Shown here: piece by piece, positions 33,590 through 45,013 of the stretch
How the letters are laid out: every line of letters begins with the position of its first letter
Numbering within the stretch: the stretch's first letter is position 1
Source: Heloderma charlesbogerti
Taxonomy: Eukaryota > Chordata > Lepidosauria > Squamata > Helodermatidae
Assembly (NCBI GenBank): GCA_026122225.1
Contig: JANEZZ010000805.1
Span: 434,001-498,000, forward strand
Reading direction: 5' to 3'
DNA: 64,000 bases
The notes under the pieces: model-generated
The model's database searches: none
What the model saw: the letters and a program-made list of their open reading frames with translations, nothing else
Told to the model about the DNA's origin: nothing
Translations under genes and position numbers: made by a program

Positions 33590-34084
33590 CACCCTGCTCA
33601 CTTCACCAAATGTGTTGCCCGAGCCATAGGCTTCGACCTCTTAATTTAGAGGTGCCAAGATAGAGATAAATCAGATCCTTAGGTTTACTTACAAGGAGTA
33701 CTTTATTGAGTAACTTACAGCACACAGGCATACCCAATGGTTGGATCAGACAGCTTCTCTGAACCCAGGGCCATGGGGTGCAATGAGTTTTATACAATAC
33801 ATGTTAGCAATAAGGCAGCATAACAGCAGCAAGTGCCCCTAGTGTTCATTCCCAGCATAGGCTAGAAATGTTTGGTTCTCAGCACAGCCACCTGCAGCTC
33901 AACATAAACAAACTTTGCTTCTCAGGCACATCTTGATAAGGCCTTCTGGCTCATTATTCTGGAATGTATCGGCCTTTGACTCACCTTCACATGCTCAGAG
34001 GCTTACTAGCAAGGGAATTGTACTAATAATGAACTTAAGCAAGGCATTATGGATCTCTAGGCCCTTTTAATACTGCAGGTGACT
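33590..34084 (-). other. Unclassified; possible old LTR-like sequence
   Basis: No gene. On the minus strand CTCAATAAAGTACTCC is a poly(A)-signal context of the kind seen in LTRs, but I found no paired ends or target duplication, so this is only a suggestion. Confidence 0.2.
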
Positions 34085-34510
34085 TGGTTACACTCCTGGG
34101 GCCAATACAGGGAGCCATCTTAGCCTCCCTGGAAAGGGTGTTCCACAGCCATGGGGCAGCCACTGAGAAGGCTCTCTCCCGAGTTCCTACCACACATGCC
34201 AATGACAGTGGTGGGAATGAGAGAAGGGCCTCCCCAGAAGATCTCAGAACACGGGCAGGTTCATAAAGGAGAATATGGTCTTTCAGTTAACCTGGACCGG
34301 AGCTGTATAGGGCTTTATAGGTCAAAGCCAGCACTTTGAATTGTGCCCGGAAACAGACTGGAAGCCAGTGAAGCTGTTTTAACAAGGGAGTTGCATTGTC
34401 CCTGTAGCCAGCCCCAGTCAACAGTCTGGCAGCAGCTCTTTGAACCAACTGCAGTTTCTGAACACTCTTCATAGGCAGCCCCATGTAGAGCGGATCTGAG
34501 GCTGAAGCCC
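34085..34510 (-). mobile_element. L2-like LINE fragment
   Basis: A minus-strand frame containing VQKLQLVQRAAARLLTGAG, then LKQLHWLPVCFRAQFKVL and ALTYKAL: the hallmark C-terminal part of L2-type reverse transcriptase. Truncated at both sides. Confidence 0.72.
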
Positions 34511-36007
34511 CCTGTCTACAACAGTCAACCCAACCTGATCACCAAAAAAAGGAGAAAAAAAAAAGACTCATTCCTTGAGTGTCCCCAGAGCATCATAGGA
34601 TGCAAGCAGGAAACTTCAAGAAGTCCCTCCAAGGATGTTCCCAGGATGCTCTAGGAATGAAGGCTTCTATGGCAGGAAACATATAGCCCATCTTTTCCTC
34701 TCCCTGCCTTTTTTCTTTCTTTCACCAGCAGATGCTGCAGTGGTTGGGGGTTGCCACACAGGGCCTGAGGGTCATCCTTTTTGCACACCTCCCCCCACAC
34801 ACAGCTGCACACTTCATGAAGTGTTGAGTAGTCAAGTGTTGAGAAATCAAATTATAATACGCAGGTGTGCATTGACTCTTAAGCACATTTGTATCTTGGT
34901 TAGGCAATAGTATAGAAAACTGAAATTCATGTCTTAGAACAGAAATTCATATAGTTCTACATGCCCGTAGGAATACTTGAGGAATTAGGTCTTTGCAAAT
35001 TCATATATGAAATGACCTGGTCTACATTTAAGTGGATTTTGCACCTCTCCAGATGTTGAAGTGTAGTTATTGGCTGTTAAAACATACCAAATTTGCATTT
35101 TAAGATAAAATACACATTTAAATATGTATTACATTATATACTTAAGGCAGGGCTAAGCAAAAAAGGCCTCCCAAAATTCTCCATGGTATTTGTGGGTGAC
35201 AGAATGGGAGAATATTTCACTGAATGTTTGGGGGTGTACGTGAACTTTTCCAACACTTTGTGTGGGGGCAAAAAAAGGGGGGGATCAGAAAACTCTCTTC
35301 TGAGAAATTTCAGCTCACTTAATGTTGAATGCAACTCTATTTTTAGTTCATGCTGCTGGATAAAGGACACAATGGGCTAAGAGAGAAGAATGGGAAGTGG
35401 GGGACAAGCCCGTTGCTTCCTTAATTAAAATATCATGAAACAATATTAAGATGGAGCTTTGGAGCCACAGTTGCACCCAAAATCCTCCTTCATGGACAGC
35501 AAAATGTGGGAGGCCATTTTGCTGAATATTGTCAAAGAGGAGACTGAAATTCACCAACAGTTCAGGAGGAGCTTGAAAAATGAAATTTTCCAAACATTTA
35601 TCAGATAATTCTTTTCTGAGATATTTTGGCTCAGCCCCAATAATAAATATTTTGAGATTAATTTGGTTAAACTTTGTTGCTAATCAATGGACAAACGTAA
35701 TGGAATTATGGTAAAAACACGTGAAGGAGACACAGGCCATCCCTACCCTTCAGTGTCATACACCAGTTATGACCGATCTAGGGAGGAGCCACAGTATGGG
35801 CTCTTTCTATGTGCTTCCAGGTTTCCCATGCTACCCTGGTGGCATGGTAAGTGGCACTGCTATAGCTTTTGTGCTGTCAAAGTATTGTAAGAACCCAGTT
35901 TAAGGCTGAAATCCTATACACACTAAGTCTAAGATTAAGTCCATTGGGCTCCATGGACTTGCTTTCCAGTAGACACACATACAATTGCACTGTACCTGTT
36001 GGAAATC
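34511..36007. other. No gene seen
   Basis: No supportable coding region over ~1.5 kb. A diverged copy of the short CCTATACACACTAAG...GTAGACACACATAC repeat pattern lies at about 35910-35990. Confidence 0.3.
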
Positions 36008-36015
36008 TTGTACAA

Positions 36016-36150
36016 CAAAGGTGATCAGTTTATGGCCTCCCAGATGCTGTTGGACAGCAGTGCCCATTGTCCCACAGCCCTGGTTATGCTAGCTAGGGCT
36101 GAAGGGAGTCGTAGTCCAACATCTAGAGGACCACAAGTTGTCCACCCCTG
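36016..36150. mobile_element. Small hAT MITE (CAGGGGTG-type)
   Basis: 135 bp, CAAAGGTG to CACCCCTG, with a perfect 8-bp duplication TTGTACAA (36008-36015, 36151-36158). The interior matches the well-known amniote MITE pattern GGCCTCCCAGATGCTGTTGG to AGTCCAACATCTAGAGG. Confidence 0.88.
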
Positions 36151-36158
36151 TTGTACAA

Positions 36159-36941
36159 AATGCAATCCTTGGAACAGAGACTGAATACATGGATTTATGT
36201 TTATAGTATAAATGTCCCCATTTAAAAAGCAAAAGGAGATAGGATTAAATGAGCTATTCATACTATACTAGGCAAAAGTGGCCAATTTTAGCTCCAGGAA
36301 GCGAAAAAATGAAGTAAATTAGAATGTAAAATTACTCTGGGCATGCAGCGTCTGTCCTTCCGTACTCCTGCTCGTCTAACCTCACACTCAAATGACTCAG
36401 AATAGAAATGTCTTAATAACACCAAAACCTATCTGGTATATGCATGATAGAGGCAGGCTGAGTAAATTTGGATATTAAATACAAAGGAGTCATAAGGGAG
36501 AGGGGAGAAAGTTTGGAGCGCTGTCTCTCCGTCCTTTATTCCACTGCTATGGCAATGAGCATTCCTGGCACATTCACTGGCATGGCAGTACCAGGCAGCA
36601 GCAGCGGCAGCAGCAGAGGCTTTGGGAAGGGGAGCTCTTCCTTATGCATCCGTTAGAGCCAGCCAAAGCAGAAGTAAAGTAAGGCATGGGTGGGACAGGG
36701 GCTTGGAGGCAGGCAGATAGGTGGGGGTGTTGGGGAGTGTTGGAGGAAAAGATGCACTGAATTTTTCTCTGGCTCGATTAGAATCCAAGCCAGGGAAGTA
36801 CTCAGAAGGTCATCATGCTTGCCTCATATCTGAGGTGAGACTGATGAGTTGCTGAGGTTCACAGTGTCAAGCCAAGAATTTAGGAAGCTTTGTAATGTCT
36901 AATCTTGAGCCATTCTGAGGAGAGCCTCAGGGGGTTCTTCC
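36159..36941. other. No gene seen
   Basis: No recognised repeats apart from a short AGCAGCGGCAGC run near 36600. The small frame there is not supported. Confidence 0.3.
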
Positions 36942-36949
36942 ATCAATAG

Positions 36950-37348
36950 TTTGGGTGTACGGATTTTGTTAAATCCATTCTGTCTGTGTTTCATGGATTG
37001 TCAGGGGTCTGTCGTTTCGTTGCCCACTCATTGACGGAATTTGATTTTTTTTTAAAGGGATGTACAAGAATTTACTTCCACTTATGCTAATGCACATTAG
37101 CACTAATTCACACTTGTGCTAATGTGCATTAGTGCTACTGTGTATTAGCACAAGTGCAAATTAGCACTAATGCACATTAGCACAAGTGAGAATTTTCACA
37201 AATTCCCCCCCCCCCAAGTAACAAAATTTGTTTGCAAGGCCACGGAATCTGCGATTCAGAAAAAGCAGGACTACTGCGGAATCTACAGATCAGATCCCTA
37301 GAAATCCAAACTCATTTGAATCCATTGCGGATTTATCCGACATCCCTA
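36950..37348. mobile_element. hAT MITE with alternating TTAGCAC palindromes
   Basis: 399 bp, TTTGGGTG (decayed) to CATCCCTA, with a perfect duplication ATCAATAG (36942-36949, 37349-37356). At 37085-37195 the motif GCTAATGCACATTAGCAC and its complement alternate, forming several interchangeable hairpins. A second terminus-like AGGGATGTACAAG occurs at 37058, suggesting an earlier nested event. Confidence 0.8.
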
Positions 37349-37356
37349 ATCAATAG

Positions 37357-37880
37357 TAATAAATATGTTCTCTGTAAATATGGTAAATCATTTCATGATG
37401 ACTTCACCAGACCAAAAACTGACATATGAATCACCTATCAGGAAAAGAGATGAGAGCAAATGGAAGGGCAGCAATATCCATTTGGTAATTTCTTCCTAAA
37501 CATGCAAAAGATAGTGTAGGGGAGGATTTGCAGTCCAACACAAGCACCCCGACATCATTTCCCATTTTGAAATGCTGTTTGATGAAGAACCAAACACAAA
37601 CATGCAGGACCACCTATCTAGCCAAAGTGGCAAGAAAGAAGGAAGAAGGTGGTTGTGACCATGAGGCAGCGTGCTAGAAGTAATTAGCCGCTGCACTTGA
37701 GCAGCATCCAAAAGCCATGACCACGAGGCAGCGGTGGAGGCCTGGGGACTGCTAGGTCAGCAGCATGCAGCCCCACAGCTACTGACTGGCTAGCAATGGC
37801 AAGAGCCAGCTATCATTGCCTCCTTCTGTGATGCTTACCTTCCTCCTCAGTCTCCACTCATAGGCTATGGAGATTAATTC
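37357..37880. other. No gene seen
   Basis: Non-coding, no recognised repeat, up to the 5' break of a BovB fragment. Confidence 0.3.
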
Positions 37881-37884
37881 CAGT

Positions 37885-38498
37885 GTACCATCTCACTGTT
37901 CAAACTACTGCACAATTGCGCTCATTTCACATGCCAGCAAGGTGATGCTCAAAATCCTACAAGCTAGGCTTCAGCAGTATGTGAACCAAGAACTACCGGA
38001 AGTACAAGCTGGGTTCCGAAGAGGCAGAGGAACTAGAGATCAAATCGCCAACATTTGCTGGATCATGGAGAAACCAAGAGAATTCCAGAAAAACGTCTAT
38101 TTCTGCTTCATTGACTACGCTAGAGCCTTTGATTGTGTGGATCACAACAAACTCTGGCAAATTCTTAAAGTGATGGGAGTACCAGACCACCTTACCTGTC
38201 TCCTGAGAAACCTGTACAGGGGTCAAGAAGCAACTGTAAGAACCAGACATGGAACAACCGATTGGTTCCAAATTGGGAAAGGAGTATGACAAGGCTGCAT
38301 ATTGTCACCCTGCTTATTTAACTTATATGCAGAGTACATCATGAGAAACGCCGGGTTGGATGAATCACAGGTCGGAATTCAGATTGTAGGGAGAATTATC
38401 AACAACCTCAGATACACAGATGATACCACCCTAATGGCAGAAAGCGAAGAGGATCTAAAGAGCCTCTTATTGAGGGTGAAAGAGGAGAGTGCAAAAGC
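37885..38498 (+). pseudogene. BovB reverse transcriptase core, broken
   Basis: Frame reads ALISHASKVMLKILQARLQ, EVQAGFRRGRGTRDQIAN, then FIDYARAFDCVDHNKLW (first catalytic Asp region), and after a TGA at 38287 (CGA in the other copy) CILSPCLFNLYAEYIM and RYTDDTTLM. The catalytic box is YTDD rather than the YADD of the second copy. It would have copied BovB RNA at a nicked target. Dead. Confidence 0.88.
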
Positions 38499-39459
38499 TA
38501 GGGATGTACGAAAGTCACTTACCTTTACCAAAATTTGATTCGCGGTGGGGGGGAGGCGCTCCGTCCCTCCCCCCAAAATTCTGGCCAGGGGGGAGGTGCT
38601 CCGTCCCTCCTCCCCAATTCTGGCTGGGGGGGAGGCACTCCGTCCCCCCCGAAATTCTGGCCAGGGGGGGAGGTGCTCCGTCCCTCCACCCCCAATTCCT
38701 GGCCTGCCAGGACCGCAAAAGGCGGCGGCCATAGCCGCCACCATTTGCGTCCCTGCAGTCAGCCGTGATAGGCTACGTAAATGTTTACGTAGCCTATCAC
38801 GGCTGAGTAAAAAAAAAAAAAGCATGTACGCAAATGGGGGTGCCCATGGGCGCCACCATTTGCGTTCCTTAGTTTGGCATGTCTTAGTCTACGTAAACAT
38901 TTACGTAGACTACGGCGAAAATAAGGGGAACGCAAATAGCGTAGCATCTACACTATTTGCGTTCCCCTTATTTTCGCCGTAGTCTACGTAAATGTTTACG
39001 TAGACTAAGATATGCCAAAATAAGGAACGCAAATGGCGGCGCCCATGGGGGCGCCATTTGTGTACGCACTTTATTTATTTTTTTACTCAGCCGTGATAGG
39101 CTACGTAAACATTTACGTAGCCTATCACGGTGTTTTTTAAAATTTAGCCATGATAGGCTACGTAAATCTTTACGTAGCCTATCACATTTTTTTGTTTTTT
39201 TGTTTTTTTTAAAACTTGGAAATGGCAGTGGCGGCAGCCGGTTGGAAGACTGGCCGCCACAGCTGCCGCTGCCGCCAAACCGCCGCCGAACTGCTGCCGG
39301 AGCTGCCGCCGGAGCCGCTGCCGCCAGGAAGATTCACCAAAGGTAAGTCCCATCTGGGGGGGGCGGGGGGGCAGACTGTTTTGCCACCGATTTCGGGGGG
39401 CCGAATACGCTGGCATTCGGCCTCCCTGAGATTCGTGGCGAAATTCTCTGACATCCCTA
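38499..39459 (+). mobile_element. Palindrome-array hAT MITE in a BovB RT gene
   Basis: 961 bp, TAGGGATG to CATCCCTA. Perfect duplication GCAAAAGC (38491-38498, 39460-39467), and the empty site in the paralogous BovB shows that exactly these 8 bp were duplicated. Four ~40-bp A-end units, nine hairpins; ATG at 39222 with 40 open codons to CAAAG|GTAAGT (39342/39343). Confidence 0.96.
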
Positions 39460-39740
39460 GCAAAAGCTGGTTTGAAACTCAACATTAAAAAAACAAAGAT
39501 CATGGCCTCTGTCCCCATCACTTCCTGGCATATAGAAGGGGAAGAAATGGAATCAGTGACAGAATTTATTTTCTTGGGCTCCAAGATCACCACAGATGGT
39601 GACTGTGGCCATGAAGTTAAATGATGCTTGCTCCTTGGGAGGAAAGCTATGGCAAACCTAGACAGCATAGTAATAGCAGAGACATAGTAAGAAGCAGAGA
39701 CATCGCCAACAAAGGTCCGTCTAATCAAAGCTGCTGTCAA

Positions 39741-40140
39741 GGGCTCCTTGGAGGTCTCTCTCTGTCTAAACCAGTAGCCAAGTCCAGACACAGACAAAGG
39801 AATTCCTTTCAAAGCTTTATTCTTCTTTTACAACTTAACAACTATACCGATTGCAGCTAGATCTGAGCAGCACAGTACTTATGCCCTAAGTTGGAACAGT
39901 TGGTCCCCATTTGAAAGGGAATTACTGGCAGACCCCTGAACTTAAGGACTAGGGAGAGTCCCTCCCCTTTTCCCTTGGTGCCTCTGGGCACAGCTGTTGT
40001 TTGCGTGTCAACCTGGCACTTCGCCTCCTTTCCGCGCCCTCCATCTGGTGCCGCTCTCTGCGTCTGCGTCGCGCATCCACCAAGTCTGCTATCTGTGCTC
40101 GGTCACTCATCAAAAGATCAAGTGCTTTTGCTTCTGCAAA
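39741..40140 (-). other. Possible solo LTR-like sequence
   Basis: Starts TGTCAAGGGCTCC and could end CTTCTGCA; the minus strand has AATAAAGCTTTG, a poly(A)-signal context. No target duplication or related copy is visible in the window, so the class is unproven. Confidence 0.22.
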
Positions 40141-41093
40141 TAATTTGTTTCAAGAATATTACCCAAAGAACTAGATTGCAAATATAGTATCTATTTTACT
40201 ATATCACTTTTTTTCTTTTTAAAGTATGCACTATTTCTGCGACTTCCTTCTTTGACACTTACAGATCATTCTTGTCAGCTTATAAAGAGCATTTTGCTCT
40301 TCTCCAATGCTCTTCATTTGCATAAAACCCTCTTAACTATTTTCTGTCATTTGTTATCAAGTGATGCCAGTCCTTCCATTGTTAGATGCTACTGAATATG
40401 ATCCCCCACCACCGTCCCATTTGTTCACATAAATCTTTGAGATAAAACAAACTTTCTGACACAGACATGAATAACAAAGCAGGTATGGGGGTAAGAAAAA
40501 TGTGTTGCAGGCACGTAGAGGTCAGGTGAAATATTTTACAAAGGGACAGGATGGGAAATGCATTAGAGATAACTATTACGTTCCAGTGGAACCTGAATGC
40601 TAAGATAATTGTTGATATAAAAGCAACACACCTGTGTTCAAATGCCAAATAATTATTTTTTTTTGCTAATTCTCCATTTTTTATTTCAACTTTAATTCTT
40701 TTGTTTGTTTCCCACTGGCTCCAATTGTTTTCATTGTGGTCTGCATGAACCTGTTGTGGCTGGCTTGGACATGAACAGTATTTGTAGGATCAGGTCTAGG
40801 ATAGAATCTGAAGGATCGAGACAGGATTAGGGTCAAAAATATGACAAGCAGACAGGCAAAACAACAATATGGGAAGCCAAACCAATGGAAGGCAATGGGC
40901 TCACATAAAGTACCCATTGAGGATATAGGCCAAAGAAGTACAAATTCAGGGTCGAGGAGAAGATTTGTTGTGAATCACAGACAGGTTTGTCTGAACCACC
41001 TGTTTAGTGGTGTACCAAGGCACCTTCCTGCTTTGTTTTCAAGGCTTGCTAGAAGGCTAGAGCCAATGAATCAGAGCAGCCAAATTACACTTC
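40141..41093. other. No gene seen
   Basis: No repeat or coding signal that I can support. Confidence 0.3.
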
Positions 41094-41101
41094 ATTACAG
41101 G

Positions 41102-42506
41102 TAGGGATGTCAGAGAATGCCGCCACGGAGTCCAGTGAGGCCAGATTCTTAAGAATCCGACCTCCCACAATCCATGGCTGAATGAGCTCCCCCTCACCTG
41201 CCACCCTGCAGAATCCCCCCGGGATGGAGCGTACCTGGTGGCAGATGTGGCAGCTGTGGTGGCTGCAGCGATGGTGGCGGCGACTCCGGCTGGTCTCCCA
41301 GCTGCTGCCGGGCTGCTGGGGCCTCAAATAGGGATGTCAGAGAATGTCGCCATGAATCTCAGGGAGGCCAAATGCCAGCGCATTCAGCTCCCCGAAATCG
41401 GTGGCAAAACGGTCTGCCCCCCCGCCCCCCAGGGACGGGACTTACCTTGGGCGAATCTTCCTGGCGGCGGCGGTTCGGCGGCGGTTTGGCAGCGGCAGCT
41501 GTGGCAGCTGGTCTTCCGACCGGCTGCTGCTGCCGCCATTTCCAGTAAAAAAAAAAACACGTGATAGGCTACGTAAAGATTTGTGTAGCCTATCACGGCT
41601 AGATTTTTTAAAAATACCATGATAGGCTACATAAATCTTTACGTAGCCTATCATGGCTGAGTAAAAAAACAAAAACCATAGGCCCCGCCATTTGCATTCC
41701 TTATTTTGGCACGTCTAGTCTACGTAAACATTTACGTAGTCTACGGCGAAAATAAGGGGAACGCAAATAGCGTAGCGTCTACGCTATTTGCGTTCCCCTT
41801 ATTTTTGCCGTAGTCTACGTAAATGTTTACGTAGACTAGACGTGCCAAAATAAGGAACGCAAATGGCGGCGCCCATGGGCGCCGCCATTTGCATACGTGC
41901 AGTTTTTTTGTTTTTTGTTTACTCAGCCATGATAGGCTATGTAAACATTTACGTAGCCTATCACAGCTGACTGCAGGGACGCAAACAGCGGCAGCTAAGG
42001 CCGCCGCTATTTGCGGTCCCGGCAGGCCAGGATTCGGGAGGGGAGGGATGGGGCGCCTCCCCCCCAGCCAGAATTTCGGGGGGGAGGGACTGGGTGCCTA
42101 CCCCCTGGCCAGAATTTCTGGGGGAGGGACGGAGCGCCTCCCCCCCACCGCAAATCAATTTCGTAAGAAGGTAAGTGACTTTCGTACATTCCTAGGCCCT
42201 CAAATGGTGGCCGTCGTAGCGGCCGCCATTTGCATGGCTGCCTTTTGTTGTGATAGGCTACGTAAATACTTATGTAGTCTATCACGGCTTGGCAGCCACA
42301 CAAATGGCGGCTGCTACGATGGCTGCCATTTGTGGTCACAGCAGCCCGTCAGCAGCTGGAATTCTGGCTGCGGCTGGCCCCGGCCAGCAGCTCCATGGAG
42401 TTGCTGCGGAGTGGAGCTGGCCAGGGAGGGTTCCAGGGGGAGGGATGGAGGGCCTCCCACCGCGGATGCCCGGAATGGAGCCAGGTAAGTGTTTCGTACA
42501 TCCCTA
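41102..42506 (-). mobile_element. Palindrome-array hAT MITE, outer copy of a nest
   Basis: TAGGGATG (B end) to CATCCCTA (A end). Duplication ATTACAGG (41094-41101) versus ATTCCAGT (42507-42514), two mismatches. Without the nested copy it is about 0.53 kb and resembles the short member at 1979. The right end keeps GCCAGGTAAGTG. Confidence 0.8.
41329..42194 (-). mobile_element. Palindrome-array hAT MITE, nested inner copy
   Basis: 866 bp, TAGGGATG to CATTCCTA, inserted in a CAAATGG-type hairpin of the outer copy. The flanking repeats GGCCTCAAA and GGCCCTCAAA differ by one inserted base. It shows the mirror order clearly: 41700-41760 and 41803-41860 are inverted copies around the ACGCAAATAGCGTAGC hairpin. 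On the minus strand the ATG at 41539 is open to AAG|GTAAGT (41446/41445). Confidence 0.85.
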
Positions 42507-42534
42507 ATTCCAGTTCACCAAGAAGAGAGTCATG

Positions 42535-42838
42535 TAGGGATGGGTGGATCACTTACCCCATTCCAGCTGGGGGGCTCCACAGGCGGGGGAAGGCTATCCA
42601 TCCCTCCCCCTGGAATCTGTCCAGGCCGGTCCACTCCACGTTGATCCTGCGGAGCCGGCCATCTGGTCTGCAAAGCTGGTGATACGGCCAGCAGCCACTG
42701 CTGTGTTGTATCGCTGTGCTAAGTCTCCAGACGCAAATGGCATAGTGAGCACCATTTGCAGCCATAAAGCTGTTAGATTAGCCTAAATGAAGCCATTTAT
42801 GTCCGCATTTAGGCTAATCTACCAGCTTTACAGCCTCC
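42535..42838 (+). mobile_element. Truncated palindrome-array hAT MITE
   Basis: A end TAGGGATGGGTGGATCACTTACCCC, GC-rich units and one CGCAAATGGC hairpin. A fold of GATTAGCCTAAAT / ATTTAGGCTAATC then replaces the usual stem. No B end; joins CR1 5' UTR sequence at about 42838. Confidence 0.65.
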
Positions 42839-43446
42839 AATGACCATAGCAGAAGCAAGCAAGCTCCCAGAGAGCGAGCGACCAGAGCGAGCAAACAGGG
42901 GAAGCAAATAGGAGTTGGCTAGGGGGGTTGCAGTGGTAGAGGAGACAAAGGAGACATAGGCAAAGAGGTAAGTGGGCTGCAGGAAGCCCAGGGGGCTGTC
43001 CTTTATCCTTCTGAGTGGCTGTGAGCTCACCAGGTGCTCCTGAGAGCTCCAACTGAATTGGGTGTGTGTGGCCTGAATACTCCCAGCAGCTGTGTGGGCA
43101 GGAAGCTTCAGTCTGTTTCCCGCATCCCAGCTGAGCTGAGCACAGCAGAGGAAGCTGCTCCAGCTGGTCCAGGGACTACAGAAGCAAGCTCCCAGAGGGC
43201 AAGTGACCAGAGCGAGCGAACAGGGGGAGCAAACAGGAGTTGGCCAGGGGAGTTCGGCAGGAGAGGTAAAGGGGGAGGCCCCAAACATTTTTTTAAATTA
43301 TCTTTCTTGTAACACACACTTCCACACCAGTGGGACTCTGCTTTTAACCTCTACTGAGTAGAGGAGCAGGCACAGGCTAGTCTAGAACAATCAGAAAGCT
43401 GGACACAAAAAGGGAAAAGAGGCTATGGAAGGACAAGTGTCTCCAG

Positions 43447-44350
43447 TAGGGATGTATGAAAGTCACTTACCTTTTCACAGGGGTGCTTTGCGGTGGGGGG
43501 GAGGCGCTTCGCTTCTCCCCCTGAAGTTCAAGCGAGGGGGGGGAGCCGTCCCGCCTCACCCGGCTGAAATTCAGGCTGGGGGGGAAGCTTCCCGCCTCGC
43601 CCGGCTGAAATTCAGGCCGGGGAGAAGCGCCCTGTCTCCCTGGCCGCGAAACAAAAAGTAAAACAACAACAAAAAAAACCCCGTGATAGGCTACGTAATG
43701 ATTAACATAGCCTATCATGGCTAGATTTCCAAAGTCAGCCGTGTTAGGCTACGTAAATCGTTACGTAGCCTATCACGGGTGACTTTGAAAAAAAAAAAAA
43801 AATTCACGTACGCAAATGGCGGCAGCCTATGGGCACCGCCATTTGCGTTCCTCATTTGGTCCCGGTAGTCTATGTAAAGATTTACGTAGACTACGCCATA
43901 GTCTACATAAATCTTTACGTAGACTACCGGGACCAAATAAGGAACGCAAATGGCGGCGCCCATGGGCCGCCGCCATTTGTGTACGCGCTTTTTTTTTTTC
44001 TTCAAAGTCACCCGTGACAGACTATGTAACGATTTACGTAGCCTATCACGGCTGACTTTGGAGATCTAGCTGTGATAGGCTACGTTAATCGTTACGTAGC
44101 CTATCATGGTGTTTTGTTTTGTTTTTAACACTTTACCTTGTAATGACAGCGGCGGCAGCAGGTCGGAAGACTGGCTGCCACCCCCGCCCCCGACGAAAGG
44201 TCGACGAACCGCCGCCGGGACCCGCCGCCGGGAGGGACATTCGCCAAACTTAAGTCCCATCCCGGGTAAGTCCCATCCCAATTTCGGGGGGCCGAATGCG
44301 TTGGTGCTCGGCCCCTCGAAGATTCGGGGAGAAATTCTCCGCCATCCCTA
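43447..44350 (+). mobile_element. Palindrome-array hAT MITE in CR1 ORF1
   Basis: 904 bp, TAGGGATG to CATCCCTA, with a perfect duplication GTCTCCAG (43439-43446, 44351-44358). The CR1 copy on the other strand reads continuously through this site (about 9770-9760). ATCGTTACG subfamily. ATG at 44143 in an open Ala-rich frame, but the following donor is mutated to TTAAGT. Confidence 0.94.
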
Positions 44351-44760
44351 GTCTCCAGTGGTGGTGACCTGCAAGGTGTGTGCAATGTTTGTTTTCTTGC
44401 CTGAGAACAACATGGCCTACACCTGCAACAAGTGCAAGTTGATCATGCTGCTGGAAGAAAAAGTAAGAGGACTGGAGCGGCGACTGTTGACCCACTGGGG
44501 AATAAGAGAACATGAAGAGTTCTTCGACAGAATGGTGGAACTGCAGCAGCAAAGTGAAGAGCAGAAGCTTGAAGAGCAACAGCAAGTTGAGGCAGAATTA
44601 GGAAATGCTGAGGAGAGGAAAAATGCAGTAGAAGCTACTCCTTGGAAAAGAGTAACAGGAGAAGAAGAACTAGACACCACTCTGCACCAGTGGAAGTAGT
44701 GGAGCTATGGAACTGATACCAGGTACTTGAGGATGAGACTAGAGGACAGCGTGCAGATGA
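44351..44760 (+). pseudogene. CR1 ORF1 N-terminal fragment
   Basis: Frame reads VVTCKVCAMFVFLPENN, MAYTCNKCKLIMLLEEKV, then a Glu/Gln-rich coiled region to a stop after LHQWK. It corresponds to the N-terminal Cys-pair region of the CR1 ORF1 at 9800-8752, without the esterase domain. The true ATG lies before the transposon insertion (ATGGAAGGACAAG at 43425). Confidence 0.8.
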
Positions 44761-44768
44761 AGAATTAC

Positions 44769-45013
44769 CTGCGATGGCAGAGAATTCCACCACAGATCTC
44801 AGTGAGGCCGAATGCCAGCACATTCGGCCCCCTGGAATCCGTGGCAGAGCGAAGCCCCCCACCCCCACGCCGCGAAACGCATGCAAAACAGAGCCTACCT
44901 GGTGCTGTTTGCCGGTGGGTGCTCCTTGAATGGCGGCCGCAATGGCGGCTGCCATTTGCCTCCCCAGGAATGCCGTGATAGGCTACGTAAGTATTTACGT
45001 AGCCTATCACGGC
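44769..45013 (-). mobile_element. Palindrome-array hAT MITE, B-side part
   Basis: Decayed start CTGCGATGGCAGAG, B-end CCGAATGCCAGCACATTCGG hairpin, leftward GAGCCTACCTGG donor, and one GATAGGCTACGTAAGTA hairpin ending CACGGC. It abuts the start of the next element directly; no right terminus. Confidence 0.7.

Larger units (their letters stand above)
37885..39740 (+). mobile_element. BovB/RTE LINE fragment, interrupted
   Basis: 5'- and 3'-truncated BovB. The RT core is at 37885-38498; after the palindrome-array insertion it resumes at 39460 and runs to about 39740. The other BovB (50119-61540) contains the same segment without this insertion at about 51644-51672. Confidence 0.9.
42839..44768 (+). 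mobile_element. CR1 LINE, 5' UTR and ORF1 start, interrupted
   Basis: Collinear with the 5' part of the CR1 at 5823-10180 but on the plus strand. The 5' UTR contains two copies, about 330 bp apart (about 42849 and 43181), of a GAAGCAAGC...GAGCGAGCGAACAGGGG monomer. The CR1 ORF1 start follows and is interrupted by a palindrome-array copy at 43447-44350. The element is cut at 44768 by the next transposon. Confidence 0.85.

Noticed and set aside
39741..40140. Solo LTR of an endogenous retrovirus
   Set aside because: Only a TG start and a poly(A)-signal context on the minus strand; no target duplication, partner or coding region, so kept as low-confidence only.
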